DNA of 64,000 nt from Oncomelania hupensis (GCA_036898135.1 CM072525.1:26537222-26601221), one strand, 5' to 3'. Shown: positions 1-10,735, numbered from the stretch's first letter. Program-made: numbers and translations. Notes: generated by a model from the letters alone, not told the origin.

Positions 1-1443
1 TACACAGCAAACCACACACAGCGAGCGAGCCACCCACGCTAGCGCAGTGAGTCAGCACTTGAGCTTTGAATCGGACCGTTTTAACCAATCAGAGCAGGCT
101 CAGTGGGTAGAGCAGTTTTGAATGTGTCAGAGCCTAACACAGTTTGAATCAGTCGTGTGTGAGACGAGGTAGAGTCAACATCTCCACAGCTAGAGAAATC
201 TCTACACTCATAGACCAGGAAGCAGGACTTTGAAATCTTAGAATTCTCTCAAGTCATCACGGGCCTGAACTTGTCAAACAGGTAAATGAACACCCTTCTG
301 TTTCATCGTGATATATTTGTATTATTGTTGAAATTATGTTTGAAGAATTTGCTATGCATAAATGTGAATTGTTAATCCGAATTTGCCGTACCACGTGGAA
401 GAGCCGACCACGAGCCGAAACACGACCGGTTGCGCCGCCATGTTGTATACCATACGGAACCACTGTTGTTTAACTTATATGTATGTTTGCAGACCAGTGG
501 CTGTACCCATGAATGTTTATAATATTATTAATTCTGTATGTGTATAGTTAGACACGATTTATATTTATGTATGTATAGGAATTTAGAGTTGAGATTCCAG
601 TGGAACCCGGAAGTAGCAGAATGTTCGTCGCTTATGTATAGAGATGGGGAGCTATCACTGAGGGCTACTTGGCTTTCAGTGAGACGCTCTGCACAAACCG
701 ATTATTCAGGGTTGTGCAGAATTTCGTCTCTTATATTACAGACGAGCAGGCGAGCTATCCCGAGCTATCCCGAGCTACCCTGTGCACCCCACTCCACAGA
801 AACGACTAGTTGGTCGAGGAGACTCTACCGCACAAGACGGAAGGAGCTACCCGAAGAAACTCCCTGTCAGACCCCACAGCGTGGCAAGGGAACCCAACTA
901 CACAACGACAAAGGTGTACCAGAAGCTACCTCACAGAAGGACTTCGAACACCCCACACATGAGTTAAGTGCATAAGGCGAAGGTGCACTTAAACTGATCA
1001 TAGCAGGACCACAGTAGTCCAACTCTTCAGAAACTGTAAAACGGACCACAGTAGTCCAAATCTACATGAGATATACTAGCAAGTGCCCGAGGAAGAAAAA
1101 ACAGCTGCCTAGACTATCAGCGATCGAACTATTTGCATTGAAAGAGACGTTTTAAAGTAGATTAGTACTTAGAGAATCTTGTATAGAGTAGAAGAAATAA
1201 ATGTGTGATTTTAACTGTTATCAAGTGGCTGGACTACATATGATTCATAGCCGTGTGAAAGCTAGTGTGACAGTATTCTTTTACCATTTTTCTATCTATT
1301 TCTGTACCCCAACCTTAACACAGAACGAGCTAAACAAATAAATTTATTAAAGTAATTCATAGGGTGACTTACTAGCAGTTCCCACCGAATAAACGTGAGG
1401 GTCCATAATTCCATTGTGCAGAGCCCATAAACCCCACGTGACA
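1..1443 (+). repeat. 5' LTR (partial) of copy 1
   Basis: This matches 6611-8053. It carries AATAAA signals at 1196-1201 and 1337-1342, three tandem CGAGCTATCC-like units near 750-778, a 9-bp inverted repeat (TTAAGTGCA 964-972, TGCACTTAA 984-992) and a 17-bp direct repeat GGACCACAGTAGTCCAA at 1006-1022 and 1043-1059. Small open frames inside it (for example 538-975) occur in both LTRs, but I see no sign that they are coding. Confidence 0.93.
964..992 (+). promoter_or_regulatory. Conserved stem-loop in the LTR
   Basis: Nine-base arms TTAAGTGCA and TGCACTTAA flank an 11-base loop. The same arms with a different loop occur in copy 2 (35878-35905), and a shorter version (AGTGCA/TGCACT, 44879-44900) survives in the diverged LTR. 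The arms being kept while the loop changes suggests a structured RNA or DNA element. The function is inferred and unknown. Confidence 0.45.
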
Positions 1444-1799
1444 CTTTAATTGGCGAGCCTAGCTAGGATCTGTGGATAATAGGAATTGGGTATAACCGGA
1501 TCTAAGTACAATAAAATTAGATAACAGTAGGAGTAGTAGAATAACTTAGAATAGTGGTAACAAGGACTGATCAGTTGGGTGCACTATTCTTTAGTTAAAA
1601 ACTTTTTTGCTTCAAATATTTTTGTGCCTGTATGTTGCATTGTTCTTTTGCAGGTTTTGCTTAAATAACTGTTGTATGCCATTTGACTCTTGTTTTATTC
1701 TATTATTGATTGTCTTTGCATTGTTGTTATTGAATTGCAATATTGCTAGTGTTTTGGTATTCCACGTGATTCAGAGGTTGTTCATAGACACGTTTGGCA
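1444..1799 (+). promoter_or_regulatory. Untranslated leader with putative primer-binding site
   Basis: This stretch lies between the LTR end and the gag start. TGGCGAGCC at 1451-1459, seven bases after the LTR, begins with the TGG expected of a tRNA-complementary primer site. I cannot name the tRNA. The same sequence stands next to the LTR in copy 2 (GGCTCGCCA at 41036-41044 on the + strand). Confidence 0.4.
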
Positions 1800-4700
1800 A
1801 TGTCGGACCCAGTGGCCTTGAGATTGCGCTTCAAGGAATTAGGGGAAGCTTTACACTTAGCAGGGGGAGACCTAATTGCGTATATCAATGCAGAGGTAGA
1901 GAAACAGGAGGCTAAGGCAGAGAGAGCAGCAGAGAGAGAGGCGAAGAAACTCGAAGCGGCAGAGAGAGCTGCAGAGAGAGAACAGAAAAAAGCAGAACTA
2001 GAAGCAGAGCAAAAGAAACTAGCATTAGAAGCAGAGCAAAAGAAACTAGCATTAGAAGCAGAGCAAAAGAAAGCAGAGTTAGAAGCAGCAAGAGAACAGA
2101 AGAAATTAGAATTAGAAGGAGAACAGAAGAAGGCAGCATTAGCAGCAGAGAGAGAAGCAGAAGTTAGGAAATGGGAGTATGAGAGGGCAGAAAAAGAAAA
2201 AGAGAGGGAAGAAAAGGAAAAAGAAAGACAACATGAGTTAGAGCTAAGAAGATTGGGATCAGGAGCTTCAAGTTCTTCCTCAACCCCTTCCCACTCAGAT
2301 CAGCTAGAGGTAGCATCCAACCCTGTACAAGGAATGTCATTTCCACTGGGGACATTCAATGAGAGAGAAGAAGGTCTAGATCTCTATCTGACTAGGTTTG
2401 AGCGTCTAGCAACAGAGTACAAACTAGATCCCACTCATTGGTCTTTTAAGCTTAGTCAAGGGCTTAGAGGAAAGGCTTATGACATCTACAGTAAGCTACC
2501 GACTGACAGAGTGACTGACTATCACAAAGTAAAAGAGGCACTCCTAACGGGATTCGAACTAACAGGAGAATGCTATCGGCAAAAATTCCGCACCAATCGG
2601 AGAGTGAAAGGAGAGAGCTATGCGCAGTTCGCGGATCGGTTGTCCACAACGCTGGATAAGTGGATTAGCCAGTCAGCCACGGCTAAGACGTATGATGGAC
2701 TGACAGAACTGTTAGTATGGGAACAGCTACGGGAAACCATGACCCCCGAGCTGAGAACATTCTCAGTAGAGCAGGGCGCGGAAAGACTAGAAGATCTGGT
2801 CAAGGTCGCAGATAGGTACGTGGCCGCACACGGAGAAGCCAAGAGCTTCAGGCGAGACCTAAAGCCTAACGGGAAAGAGGCACAGAAACGAAGCCCTAAC
2901 CGGGAAGAGCGCACCGCGAATAAGCCGAATAACCCCAGACCTGGGCAAAATAAAGGACCCAACGCGGAATTCGGGAAAAGAGGTCCCGCAGAACAGAGAC
3001 GGTATTGTTCGTTCTGCAACAGAAACAATCACTCCACCGCAGAATGTTTCAAGTTGGCCGCACAACGTAGGGAGGAGCGCGAAAGCCGGCCAGCGCACAG
3101 AGTTCTAACTCAAAGTAGCGGTAACAAGCCACACACGATCGGAGATCACCCATCGGTGACAGACACGGTCAAGGTCAACGGAAAAGAAGCGAACTGTCTG
3201 TATGACACAGGTCTATCATACGACGCGATAGTTAGCGAATCTCTTGTATCGCGCGCGGACTTGACAGACAAGACAGTCGACTTACAAGGAGCAGACTTGA
3301 CGAAACCGACGACTACTTGCCCAATAGCTTGGATCGAAGTAGAGAGTAGGTACGTCACAGGACGAATCCAAGCAGCTGTTTTACAGAAACCCCTGTATGA
3401 TCTAGTGCTAGGTTGTAGGTATGTGTTCTTAGGCACGCCCCCCAAAACTGTAGAGATAGCTGCAGTGCAAACCAGGGCCCAAGCTAAAACCCAACCACCC
3501 CAGCCCGAGTTCGCTCCGAATCCAGGACTCGAAGAGATCAAAACAGCACAGAAAGAAGACACCTCGATAGCGAAGTGCTTCCAGAAGCTACCCAAGGCGC
3601 ACACACCCCCGCACAAGGGAGACTTCTACATGGAAGAGGGAGTTCTTCATCGACAAGGAGATGGAGATCACACCCAACTAGTACTACCAGCCACCCTTCG
3701 AGCCCAAGTACTAGAACTAGGCCACAGCATGCCACTCAGCGGACACATGGGAATTGGAGCCACAGTGCAGAGAATCAGCGCACACTACTATTGGCCAGGA
3801 ATCACGGAGGATGTCAAGCGCTACGTGAAATCTTGCCACCAATGTCAACGATATTCCCCGCGACATCACACCGTACCAGTTACCTTAGGACCATCGGTAG
3901 TAGTCGGCGTGCCATTCCAGCAAGTCTCAGTAGACATAGTAGGACCACTGCCCATGACCAAGAAGAGGAACAGATTTCTACTCACACTCGTCGACGCATG
4001 TACGATGTGGTGCGAAGCAGTCCCGTTGCCAGCGATCGACACCAAGAAGATTGCAGATGCACTCATCGCCATCTTTACCAGAGTCGGATTCCCGGACAGC
4101 ATTAGAACGGACAACGGATCTCAGTTCACCGGCCGCCTGATGCAAGACGTGTTCGAGTTGATACAAGTTCATCACATTCGCACACCACCATACCACCCAG
4201 CCAGCAACGGACAAGTAGAAAGACTGAATGGAACCCTTCTCACCATACTCAGGAAAGTCGCAGACGACAATCCAGAAGCGTGGGACACCTACGTGAATGC
4301 GGCACTGTTCGCATACAGAGAAACGCCCCATGCAGCCACAGGCTACACCCCGTCAACCTTGCTATTCGGCAGACCTCTAGCAGGACCGCTAGAAGCCCTA
4401 CGCAGAAGTTGGACGGAAGCCAAGATAGACGACACACCAAGAGGTGCCACCAAGTACGTCGCAGACCTGCAGGAAACCCTCAAAGCAACGTGGAAGAAAG
4501 CTGGTGAAGCACTGAAGAAGGCAAGAGCCCGTCAGGCGAAGTACTACAACCGCCACGCGAAGGACAGAGAACTGCAAGTCGGCGATCAAGTGCTACTCTT
4601 ACTTCCAAGTGGAACCAACAAGCTGGACATCGCTTGGAGAGGACCGTACCGGGTGACTGCCAAGAAATCCAAGACAGTCTACCAAGTAGAGGTGAACGGG

Positions 4701-6341
4701 AGAGCCCGATACCACCACATTAATCTCCTCAAGAAGTACACGGACCGACCAGCGACTCCCAGCACTCACAACTTGTTAGCCATCGCCATCGCGGAAGAAG
4801 GAGAAAGCATGGAGACCAATGCAGTAGAGTATCCCCTGCACTCCAAAGAAACCTACAAAGACGTGATACTCAACGGAGACCTAGCCGCTAAACAACGACA
4901 GCAAGTACTACAGGTCATTCGACAACATCAGACTGTGCTCACAGACCGACCAGGGAGGACAGACCTCGTCGAAGTAACCTTAACGGTGACCGACCCAACA
5001 CCCGTCCGCCAGAAGCTCTACCCGATGCCCCTGTCTCAGCAGCGAGCCATCAAGGAAGAGATAGACACCTTACTGGCAGCCGGAATCATCTCAGAGTCTA
5101 CTTCACCCTACAGCGCAGGCACGGTATTGTTGCGAAAACCCAACGGAGAGCATCGACTGTGCATCGACTTCAGACTCCTGAATGCGGTAACGCAGTTCCA
5201 GCCAGAGCCACTCCCGGACCAGACCGACCTATTTGCCAAGCTACAGCGAGCGAAGTACTTCTCACGCATCGACCTCAGCAAAGGATACTACCAGATACCA
5301 GTACAACCACAAGTCCGAAAGTACCTAGCGTTCAGCACTATGGAAGGACACTTCGAATTCAACGTGCTTCCATTCGGACTCCACAACGCACCCAGCATCT
5401 TCAGCGCCATGATGCGAAAACTCCTGGCACCCCTGAGCAGCGAGCACCTACACTCGTTTATGGACGACATCCTCATCGCTACGCCTACGTGGGAGGAACA
5501 TGTCACGCTCCTACAACAACTACTCGCCCGCCTCAGAGACACGGGATTGACGGCAAGACCCACCAAATGTCAGATTGGATTCACAGAACTAGAATTTCTG
5601 GGACACACCATCAGTCAAGGAAGCCTGCGACCGGTAGAAAAGACAGTGAAACGCCTACTCGACGCTCCTAGGCCCAAGACCAAGAAGGAGGTGCAGTCGT
5701 TTCTAGGACTCTGCGGCTTCTACCAGAAGTTCATCCCCAACTACAACAGCATCGCCGTACCACTGACAAATGGAACCCGGAAAATCGCCCCGGACAAAGT
5801 AGTATGGACAGCCGAATGCGAGACAGCATTCCAAACCCTCAAGGACAGAATGACATCGGCGCCAGTACTCCACCTACCCGATTTGACTCAGCCATTCGTT
5901 CTTCGCACCGACGCAAGCGACTTAGGCCTCGGAGCAGTACTGCTACAGCGCGACCCCAAGAATGCAGAGACGCTATTCCCTGTCGCCTACGCCAGCAGAA
6001 AATTGAGACCCGCCGAGACCCACTACGCCACGTCGGAGAAAGAATGTCTTGGACTAGTCTGGGCCATACAGAAATTCCAACTCTACCTGTATGGGACCCA
6101 CTTCACAGTTCAGGTGGACCATCAACCACTATCGTTCCTGGCAGCCTCCAAGTCTTTGAACTCTCGCCTGATGAGATGGGCACTCACCCTTCAGGCATAC
6201 TCATTCCAAATCGAGTACATCCCCGGCAAAGAGAACCACGGAGCCGACTACCTCAGTCGCCATCTCGTGGAGGACACAGCAGCTGTCGCCCACCCAACAC
6301 AACTAAGGGCCACAGCACCAGAATTCGTCCCCGCCCAGTAA
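1800..6341 (+). CDS. Gag-Pol polyprotein with integrase upstream of reverse transcriptase
   Basis: One frame of 1513 aa encodes everything. The ATG at 1800 is preferred over the TTG at 1794 because it begins a protein also found in copy 2. In order: a Glu/Lys/Ala-rich coiled coil (about 30-155); a SCAN/capsid-like domain (about 180-347); a zinc knuckle C-x2-C-x4-H-x4-C (about 402-416); an aspartic protease with DTG at 469-471; the integrase zinc finger H642/H649/C679/C682; the integrase core D712, D771, E807 (35 residues between the last two); a GPY/F-type C-terminus near 950; reverse transcriptase (about 1085-1250) with D1158 and FMDD at 1220-1223; and RNase H with D1371, E1415, D1440, D1483. 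All catalytic residues are present. Ordinary Gypsy elements have RT before integrase, so the order marks the Gmr1-like lineage. No stop or frameshift separates gag from pol, so the Gag:Pol ratio must be set some other way. Confidence 0.95.
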   Translation: MSDPVALRLRFKELGEALHLAGGDLIAYINAEVEKQEAKAERAAEREAKKLEAAERAAEREQKKAELEAEQKKLALEAEQKKLALEAEQKKAELEAAREQKKLELEGEQKKAALAAEREAEVRKWEYERAEKEKEREEKEKERQHELELRRLGSGASSSSSTPSHSDQLEVASNPVQGMSFPLGTFNEREEGLDLYLTRFERLATEYKLDPTHWSFKLSQGLRGKAYDIYSKLPTDRVTDYHKVKEALLTGFELTGECYRQKFRTNRRVKGESYAQFADRLSTTLDKWISQSATAKTYDGLTELLVWEQLRETMTPELRTFSVEQGAERLEDLVKVADRYVAAHGEAKSFRRDLKPNGKEAQKRSPNREERTANKPNNPRPGQNKGPNAEFGKRGPAEQRRYCSFCNRNNHSTAECFKLAAQRREERESRPAHRVLTQSSGNKPHTIGDHPSVTDTVKVNGKEANCLYDTGLSYDAIVSESLVSRADLTDKTVDLQGADLTKPTTTCPIAWIEVESRYVTGRIQAAVLQKPLYDLVLGCRYVFLGTPPKTVEIAAVQTRAQAKTQPPQPEFAPNPGLEEIKTAQKEDTSIAKCFQKLPKAHTPPHKGDFYMEEGVLHRQGDGDHTQLVLPATLRAQVLELGHSMPLSGHMGIGATVQRISAHYYWPGITEDVKRYVKSCHQCQRYSPRHHTVPVTLGPSVVVGVPFQQVSVDIVGPLPMTKKRNRFLLTLVDACTMWCEAVPLPAIDTKKIADALIAIFTRVGFPDSIRTDNGSQFTGRLMQDVFELIQVHHIRTPPYHPASNGQVERLNGTLLTILRKVADDNPEAWDTYVNAALFAYRETPHAATGYTPSTLLFGRPLAGPLEALRRSWTEAKIDDTPRGATKYVADLQETLKATWKKAGEALKKARARQAKYYNRHAKDRELQVGDQVLLLLPSGTNKLDIAWRGPYRVTAKKSKTVYQVEVNGRARYHHINLLKKYTDRPATPSTHNLLAIAIAEEGESMETNAVEYPLHSKETYKDVILNGDLAAKQRQQVLQVIRQHQTVLTDRPGRTDLVEVTLTVTDPTPVRQKLYPMPLSQQRAIKEEIDTLLAAGIISESTSPYSAGTVLLRKPNGEHRLCIDFRLLNAVTQFQPEPLPDQTDLFAKLQRAKYFSRIDLSKGYYQIPVQPQVRKYLAFSTMEGHFEFNVLPFGLHNAPSIFSAMMRKLLAPLSSEHLHSFMDDILIATPTWEEHVTLLQQLLARLRDTGLTARPTKCQIGFTELEFLGHTISQGSLRPVEKTVKRLLDAPRPKTKKEVQSFLGLCGFYQKFIPNYNSIAVPLTNGTRKIAPDKVVWTAECETAFQTLKDRMTSAPVLHLPDLTQPFVLRTDASDLGLGAVLLQRDPKNAETLFPVAYASRKLRPAETHYATSEKECLGLVWAIQKFQLYLYGTHFTVQVDHQPLSFLAASKSLNSRLMRWALTLQAYSFQIEYIPGKENHGADYLSRHLVEDTAAVAHPTQLRATAPEFVPAQ

Positions 6342-6508
6342 TACCCTGTCACTAGTGTCCATAGCTACCTGGCACAGCATTGCAGCTCAGGTAGAGCAAC
6401 TTAACTAGTGTGTAAATAGGACCCTAGGATAGTGCAGTGTTAAACTAGGCTCGGTAGTAGAAAAAGGTCGAATCCAGTAGTCATCGCCTTTTTTCAGTTG
6501 AGGGAGCC
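6342..6508 (+). promoter_or_regulatory. 3' untranslated internal region with polypurine tract
   Basis: This is non-coding sequence between the pol stop and the 3' LTR. It ends in TTGAGGGAGCC directly before the LTR's TGTCAC, in the position of the plus-strand primer. Copy 2 keeps the same sequence at the matching place (GGCTCCCTCAA from 36950). Confidence 0.6.
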
Positions 6509-8053
6509 TGTCACGAACTGGCTAGTATTAACTCTGCTTGTTGACCATTTAGCCATGTGTAGTCTTTGTAACAGTAGAGAAGTTAGACTATTACACAGCA
6601 GCAATTAAATTACACAGCAAACCACACACAGCGAGCGAGCCACCCACGCTAGCGCAGTGAGTCAGCACTTGAGCTTTGAATCGGACCGTTTTAACCAATC
6701 AGAGCAGGCTCAGTGGGTAGAGCAGTTTTGAATGTGTCAGAGCCTAACACAGTTTGAATCAGTCGTGTGTGAGACGAGGTAGAGTCAACATCTCCACAGC
6801 TAGAGAAATCTCTACACTCATAGACCAGGAAGCAGGACTTTGAAATCTTAGAATTCTCTCAAGTCATCACGGGCCTGAACTTGTCAAACAGGTAAATGAA
6901 CACCCTTCTGTTTCATCGTGATATATTTGTATTATTGTTGAAATTATGTTTGAAGAATTTGCTATGCATAAATGTGAATTGTTAATCCGAATTTGCCGTA
7001 CCACGTGGAAGAGCCGACCACGAGCCGAAACACGACCGGTTGCGCCGCCATGTTGTATACCATACGGAACCACTGTTGTTTAACTTATATGTATGTTTGC
7101 AGACCAGTGGCTGTACCCATGAATGTTTATAATATTATTAATTCTGTATGTGTATAGTTAGACACGATTTATATTTATGTATGTATAGGAATTTAGAGTT
7201 GAGATTCCAGTGGAACCCGGAAGTAGCAGAATGTTCGTCGCTTATGTATAGAGATGGGGAGCTATCACTGAGGGCTACTTGGCTTTCAGTGAGACGCTCT
7301 GCACAAACCGATTATTCAGGGTTGTGCAGAATTTCGTCTCTTATATTACAGACGAGCAGGCGAGCTATCCCGAGCTATCCCGAGCTACCCTGTGCACCCC
7401 ACTCCACAGAAACGACTAGTTGGTCGAGGAGACTCTACCGCACAAGACGGAAGGAGCTACCCGAAGAAACTCCCTGTCAGACCCCACAGCGTGGCAAGGG
7501 AACCCAACTACACAACGACAAAGGTGTACCAGAAGCTACCTCACAGAAGGACTTCGAACACCCCACACATGAGTTAAGTGCATAAGGCGAAGGTGCACTT
7601 AAACTGATCATAGCAGGACCACAGTAGTCCAACTCTTCAGAAACTGTAAAACGGACCACAGTAGTCCAAATCTACATGAGATATACTAGCAAGTGCCCGA
7701 GGAAGAAAAAACAGCTGCCTAGACTATCAGCGATCGAACTATTTGCATTGAAAGAGACGTTTTAAAGTAGATTAGTACTTAGAGAATCTTGTATAGAGTA
7801 GAAGAAATAAATGTGTGATTTTAACTGTTATCAAGTGGCTGGACTACATATGATTCATAGCCGTGTGAAAGCTAGTGTGACAGTATTCTTTTACCATTTT
7901 TCTATCTATTTCTGTACCCCAACCTTAACACAGAACGAGCTAAACAAATAAATTTATTAAAGTAATTCATAGGGTGACTTACTAGCAGTTCCCACCGAAT
8001 AAACGTGAGGGTCCATAATTCCATTGTGCAGAGCCCATAAACCCCACGTGACA
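6509..8053 (+). repeat. 3' LTR of copy 1, complete (1545 bp)
   Basis: It starts TGTCAC and ends GTGACA, a short terminal inverted repeat. It matches the left LTR throughout the shared 1443 bp. At 1.5 kb it is long for a Gypsy LTR. Confidence 0.95.
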
Positions 8054-8905
8054 AGCACCGCATCTCCATGCGTTTTATTCTTCGTTGGAGATCTGCTGTG
8101 AGGGTCCATGTTTTGCAAGCGTATAGGAAGATGGTGATGACAAGGAAATGCAGCAGTCTTACCTTGGAATGTAGACTGTTAGTCCTGTCTTTCCAAATGG
8201 GCTTCAGCCTTTTCAGGGCCGCAGTTGTTTGTGCGATCCTGGAGAGAACTTCCTCTCGGGACCTATTGTCTGATACAATGGCTCCGAAATATTTGAAGCT
8301 ATGCATTGTATGGAGGGATTGGACTTTGATGTCCATGTTGATGCCATTGGTGTTGTTGGTCATCATTTTGGTTTTCTTTGCATTTATTTCTATTCCATAG
8401 TCTCTGGAGGTGGTATCAAGCCTCTGTACCAGCTGTTCAAATTCTTGTTCCTCTCCAGCCAATCCATCAATGTCATCCGTTAAACGGAGGTTGGAGATTG
8501 CTCTGGTCCCTATGCTGACTGTGCCTTCGTGATCTGCAAGGGCATTTGACATGATGTGCTCTAGGAAGATGTTGAAGAGTGCTGGAGAGAGTGGACATCC
8601 TTGATGCACGCCGATTGTTGTTCTGAACGAGTTCCCGATGGCGCTCTTGTGGAGGACTGCACTGGTAGCCTTGTCATACAGGCTTTTGATGACTTCAATA
8701 ATTTTAGGGCTGATGTCGTACATATACACTCTCATGGGTGCCCACAGAGCTGCATGCCAGACTGGATCAAACGCTTTCTTGAAGTCTACAAACACATGAT
8801 ATAGATGTTGATGGTGCTGTAGGTATTTCTCGCATATCATTCTGAGTTTGAAAATCTGTTGAGTGTTTTCAGATGGGCATTCAGCTGAAGTATGTTTACT
8901 TACAA
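8054..8905 (-). pseudogene. LINE reverse transcriptase fragment (GGATA-tail family), cut by LTR element
   Basis: The minus strand encodes the fingers, palm and thumb of a non-LTR reverse transcriptase. It includes a FVDFKKAFD-type motif, a GVHQGCPLSP motif, the catalytic TDD in LRLTDDIDG, and a FKYFG motif, then IFLYACKTWTL near the thumb. Reading stops being LINE at 8053, where the Gypsy LTR begins, so the retrotransposon landed in this gene. The rest of this LINE should lie left of the window. The family's 3' end is seen in other fragments here (for example 45433-45904). The reading frame is open for about 260 codons, but the gene is 5'-truncated and interrupted. Confidence 0.88.
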
Positions 8906-9127
8906 TTTAGCGCTATACACCATTGTGATCGCGTCTCTCACTATCTGTGATGCCAAGAGACCAGAATTGGTTACTTCATCTGACAACTATAGGAGCCAGA
9001 ATACTCGACGAATTGAGCGTGGACCCTTAACATCAAGATGAGGTTTGTCTGTGCTAGCTGTCTGTCTGTATCTCTCTCTTCTCTCTCTCATTGAAAACGG
9101 AGAAAGAGAAAATTAAATAATAAAACT
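8906..9127. other. Unassigned spacer
   Basis: I recognise no gene or repeat here, apart from a short CT-rich stretch near 9070-9090. Confidence 0.4.
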
Positions 9128-9358
9128 AGAGAGAAAGAACAAGAAATCATTACCATGACGATGATGTTGATGATGATGATGATGATGATGATGATAGTCA
9201 TCATTACAATTATGATGATCATAATGATGATGATGATGATAGTCATCATTACGATGATGATGATGATGAAAGTCAACGATGATGATAATAGTCATCACCA
9301 TCATCATCATATCATCATCATCTGGTAATGATTTCTTGTTCTTTCTCTCTTGTTTTTT

Positions 9359-9424
<66 letters not shown>

Positions 9425-9465
9425 GTTATCATCATCATCATCATCATCTTCATCATCATCAACTA
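9128..9465. repeat. GAT/ATC array bounded by a perfect 28-bp inverted repeat
   Basis: The arms are 9128-9155 and 9323-9350, exact reverse complements. Between them the sequence changes from GAT-type to ATC-type triplets, so the interior can also pair. A pure (ATC)n run follows at about 9360-9425. Polyhistidine or polyserine frames across this region are artefacts of the repeat. Confidence 0.85.
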
Positions 9466-9791
9466 AGAGAATACTATAACCGCCATCACCACTCCAACCA
9501 TCACCACACCTCCTTCATCATCACCACTAACACCATTAACCACAAGAACAATTACAGCCACAGCAATAACAACAACATTCTCAGTAGAGCAGCTGGGAAT
9601 AACATAGTTGAATGATCAAAACGAGACATTGAAAGGCAGGTGTTTAAATAATGGACAAAAAAGGCCAACTATTTTTCTTTCGCCTGGTGTCATCCTGGTC
9701 ATTAACCTTTTCTGTTTTCTTCGTTGCATTGAATGGTTCGTAATTGCGTATTGTTGAGATGAAGATGGTGATGATGATAATGATGATGAAA

Positions 9792-9822
<31 letters not shown>

Positions 9823-10364
9823 CGTAGAAGAAGTAGTAGTAGTAATAGTAGTAGTAGCAGTAGTTGTAGTAGTAGTAGATGATGATCATGATCATGGTGA
9901 TCAAGATGATGATGATCATGATTATGATGATGAAAAGGAGGACGATAAGTAGACGCTTCTGCTTTTGCCGATGATGCCTTAAGGGTATAGCCGTTCTCAA
10001 CAAATAGGCTAGCTAATCGGATTTCTCATTAAAGAATAGAACGAATATGGATCATGGCATAGAAACAATAATTGTGCTTTGAACGGAGTCTGCTCTTCGG
10101 TCCAACGGGTCTTTGAGTTTGAAGTCATAAAGTATAGTACTTGTACCTGCCCAGTTTATTGATGTACTTTACGAATGACCTTTGCCATGACCTCCCATCC
10201 TTCTCCTTCCATTAGTGCTTTCTGTAAGAGTAGATCTAACTCACAATGCAAGTCTAAAGAAAAATTTATAATAATAAATATATTCATGCTTGTGAGGTTA
10301 TAAACAAGTATTTGTCTCTTAATAGATAACGTCGTGAGTAGCCTAATAAAAGCTAAAAAGAAAA
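9466..10364. other. Spacer with GAT and GTA triplet runs
   Basis: Imperfect GAT, GTA and CAC/AAC-type triplet runs occur at about 9480-9580 and 9760-9940. I see no gene. Confidence 0.4.
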
Positions 10365-10704
10365 AAAAAAGTCCGTCCCTCCGTGTGTCTGCCCGCTGTA
10401 CGCCGTCTGTCTGTGCAAAAAACGTTAAAGGGGCTAAGTACTCGGAACTTATTTCAACTATCACAGCCAAACTTGGTAAGATGGTGTATACCCATGAGAC
10501 CTCATAAATGATCAGAAAATGAATGACTTCACTTTAAGGTCAAGGTCACAGGGTAATCAAATATTAGTCAGATAATGACAAAGTTTCACAAAATTTCACT
10601 TTTTTTCCTAGGCTATTAATATTGAAGTTATGATTGAGACATGATAGATATTAATGAGAGAAAAATCCTGTGCACGTTGGGTCAACCTCACTACAAGGTC
10701 AAGG

Positions 10705-10735
<31 letters not shown>

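Larger units (their letters stand above)
1..8053 (+). mobile_element. Gmr1-like Ty3/Gypsy LTR retrotransposon, copy 1 (5' end cut by window)
   Basis: The sequence from 1 to 1443 is repeated at 6611-8053 with no difference that I could find by eye. The full right-hand LTR starts with TGTCAC at 6509 and ends GTGACA at 8053, so the left LTR lacks its first 102 bp because the window starts inside it. Between the LTRs lie a leader, one long gag-pol frame and a purine-rich tract. The pol order is protease, integrase, reverse transcriptase, RNase H, as in Gmr1-like elements and unlike ordinary Gypsy. Identical LTRs and an unbroken frame mean a recent insertion that may still be active. The 3' flank is a LINE RT gene on the other strand, interrupted at 8054. 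The 5' target duplication is outside the window. Confidence 0.95.

Noticed and set aside
538..975. 145-aa frame inside the LTR, repeated at 7148-7585
   Set aside because: It is identical in both copies only because the LTRs are identical. In copy 2 the corresponding frame is shorter and altered, so I see no sign of selection for coding.
1607..1915. 102-aa frame overlapping the gag start, also seen in copy 2 (40565-40885)
   Set aside because: It overlaps gag in another frame and changes freely between copies; treated as leader sequence.
8068..8400. Plus-strand frame of 110 aa
   Set aside because: It is the antisense shadow of the LINE reverse transcriptase on the minus strand.
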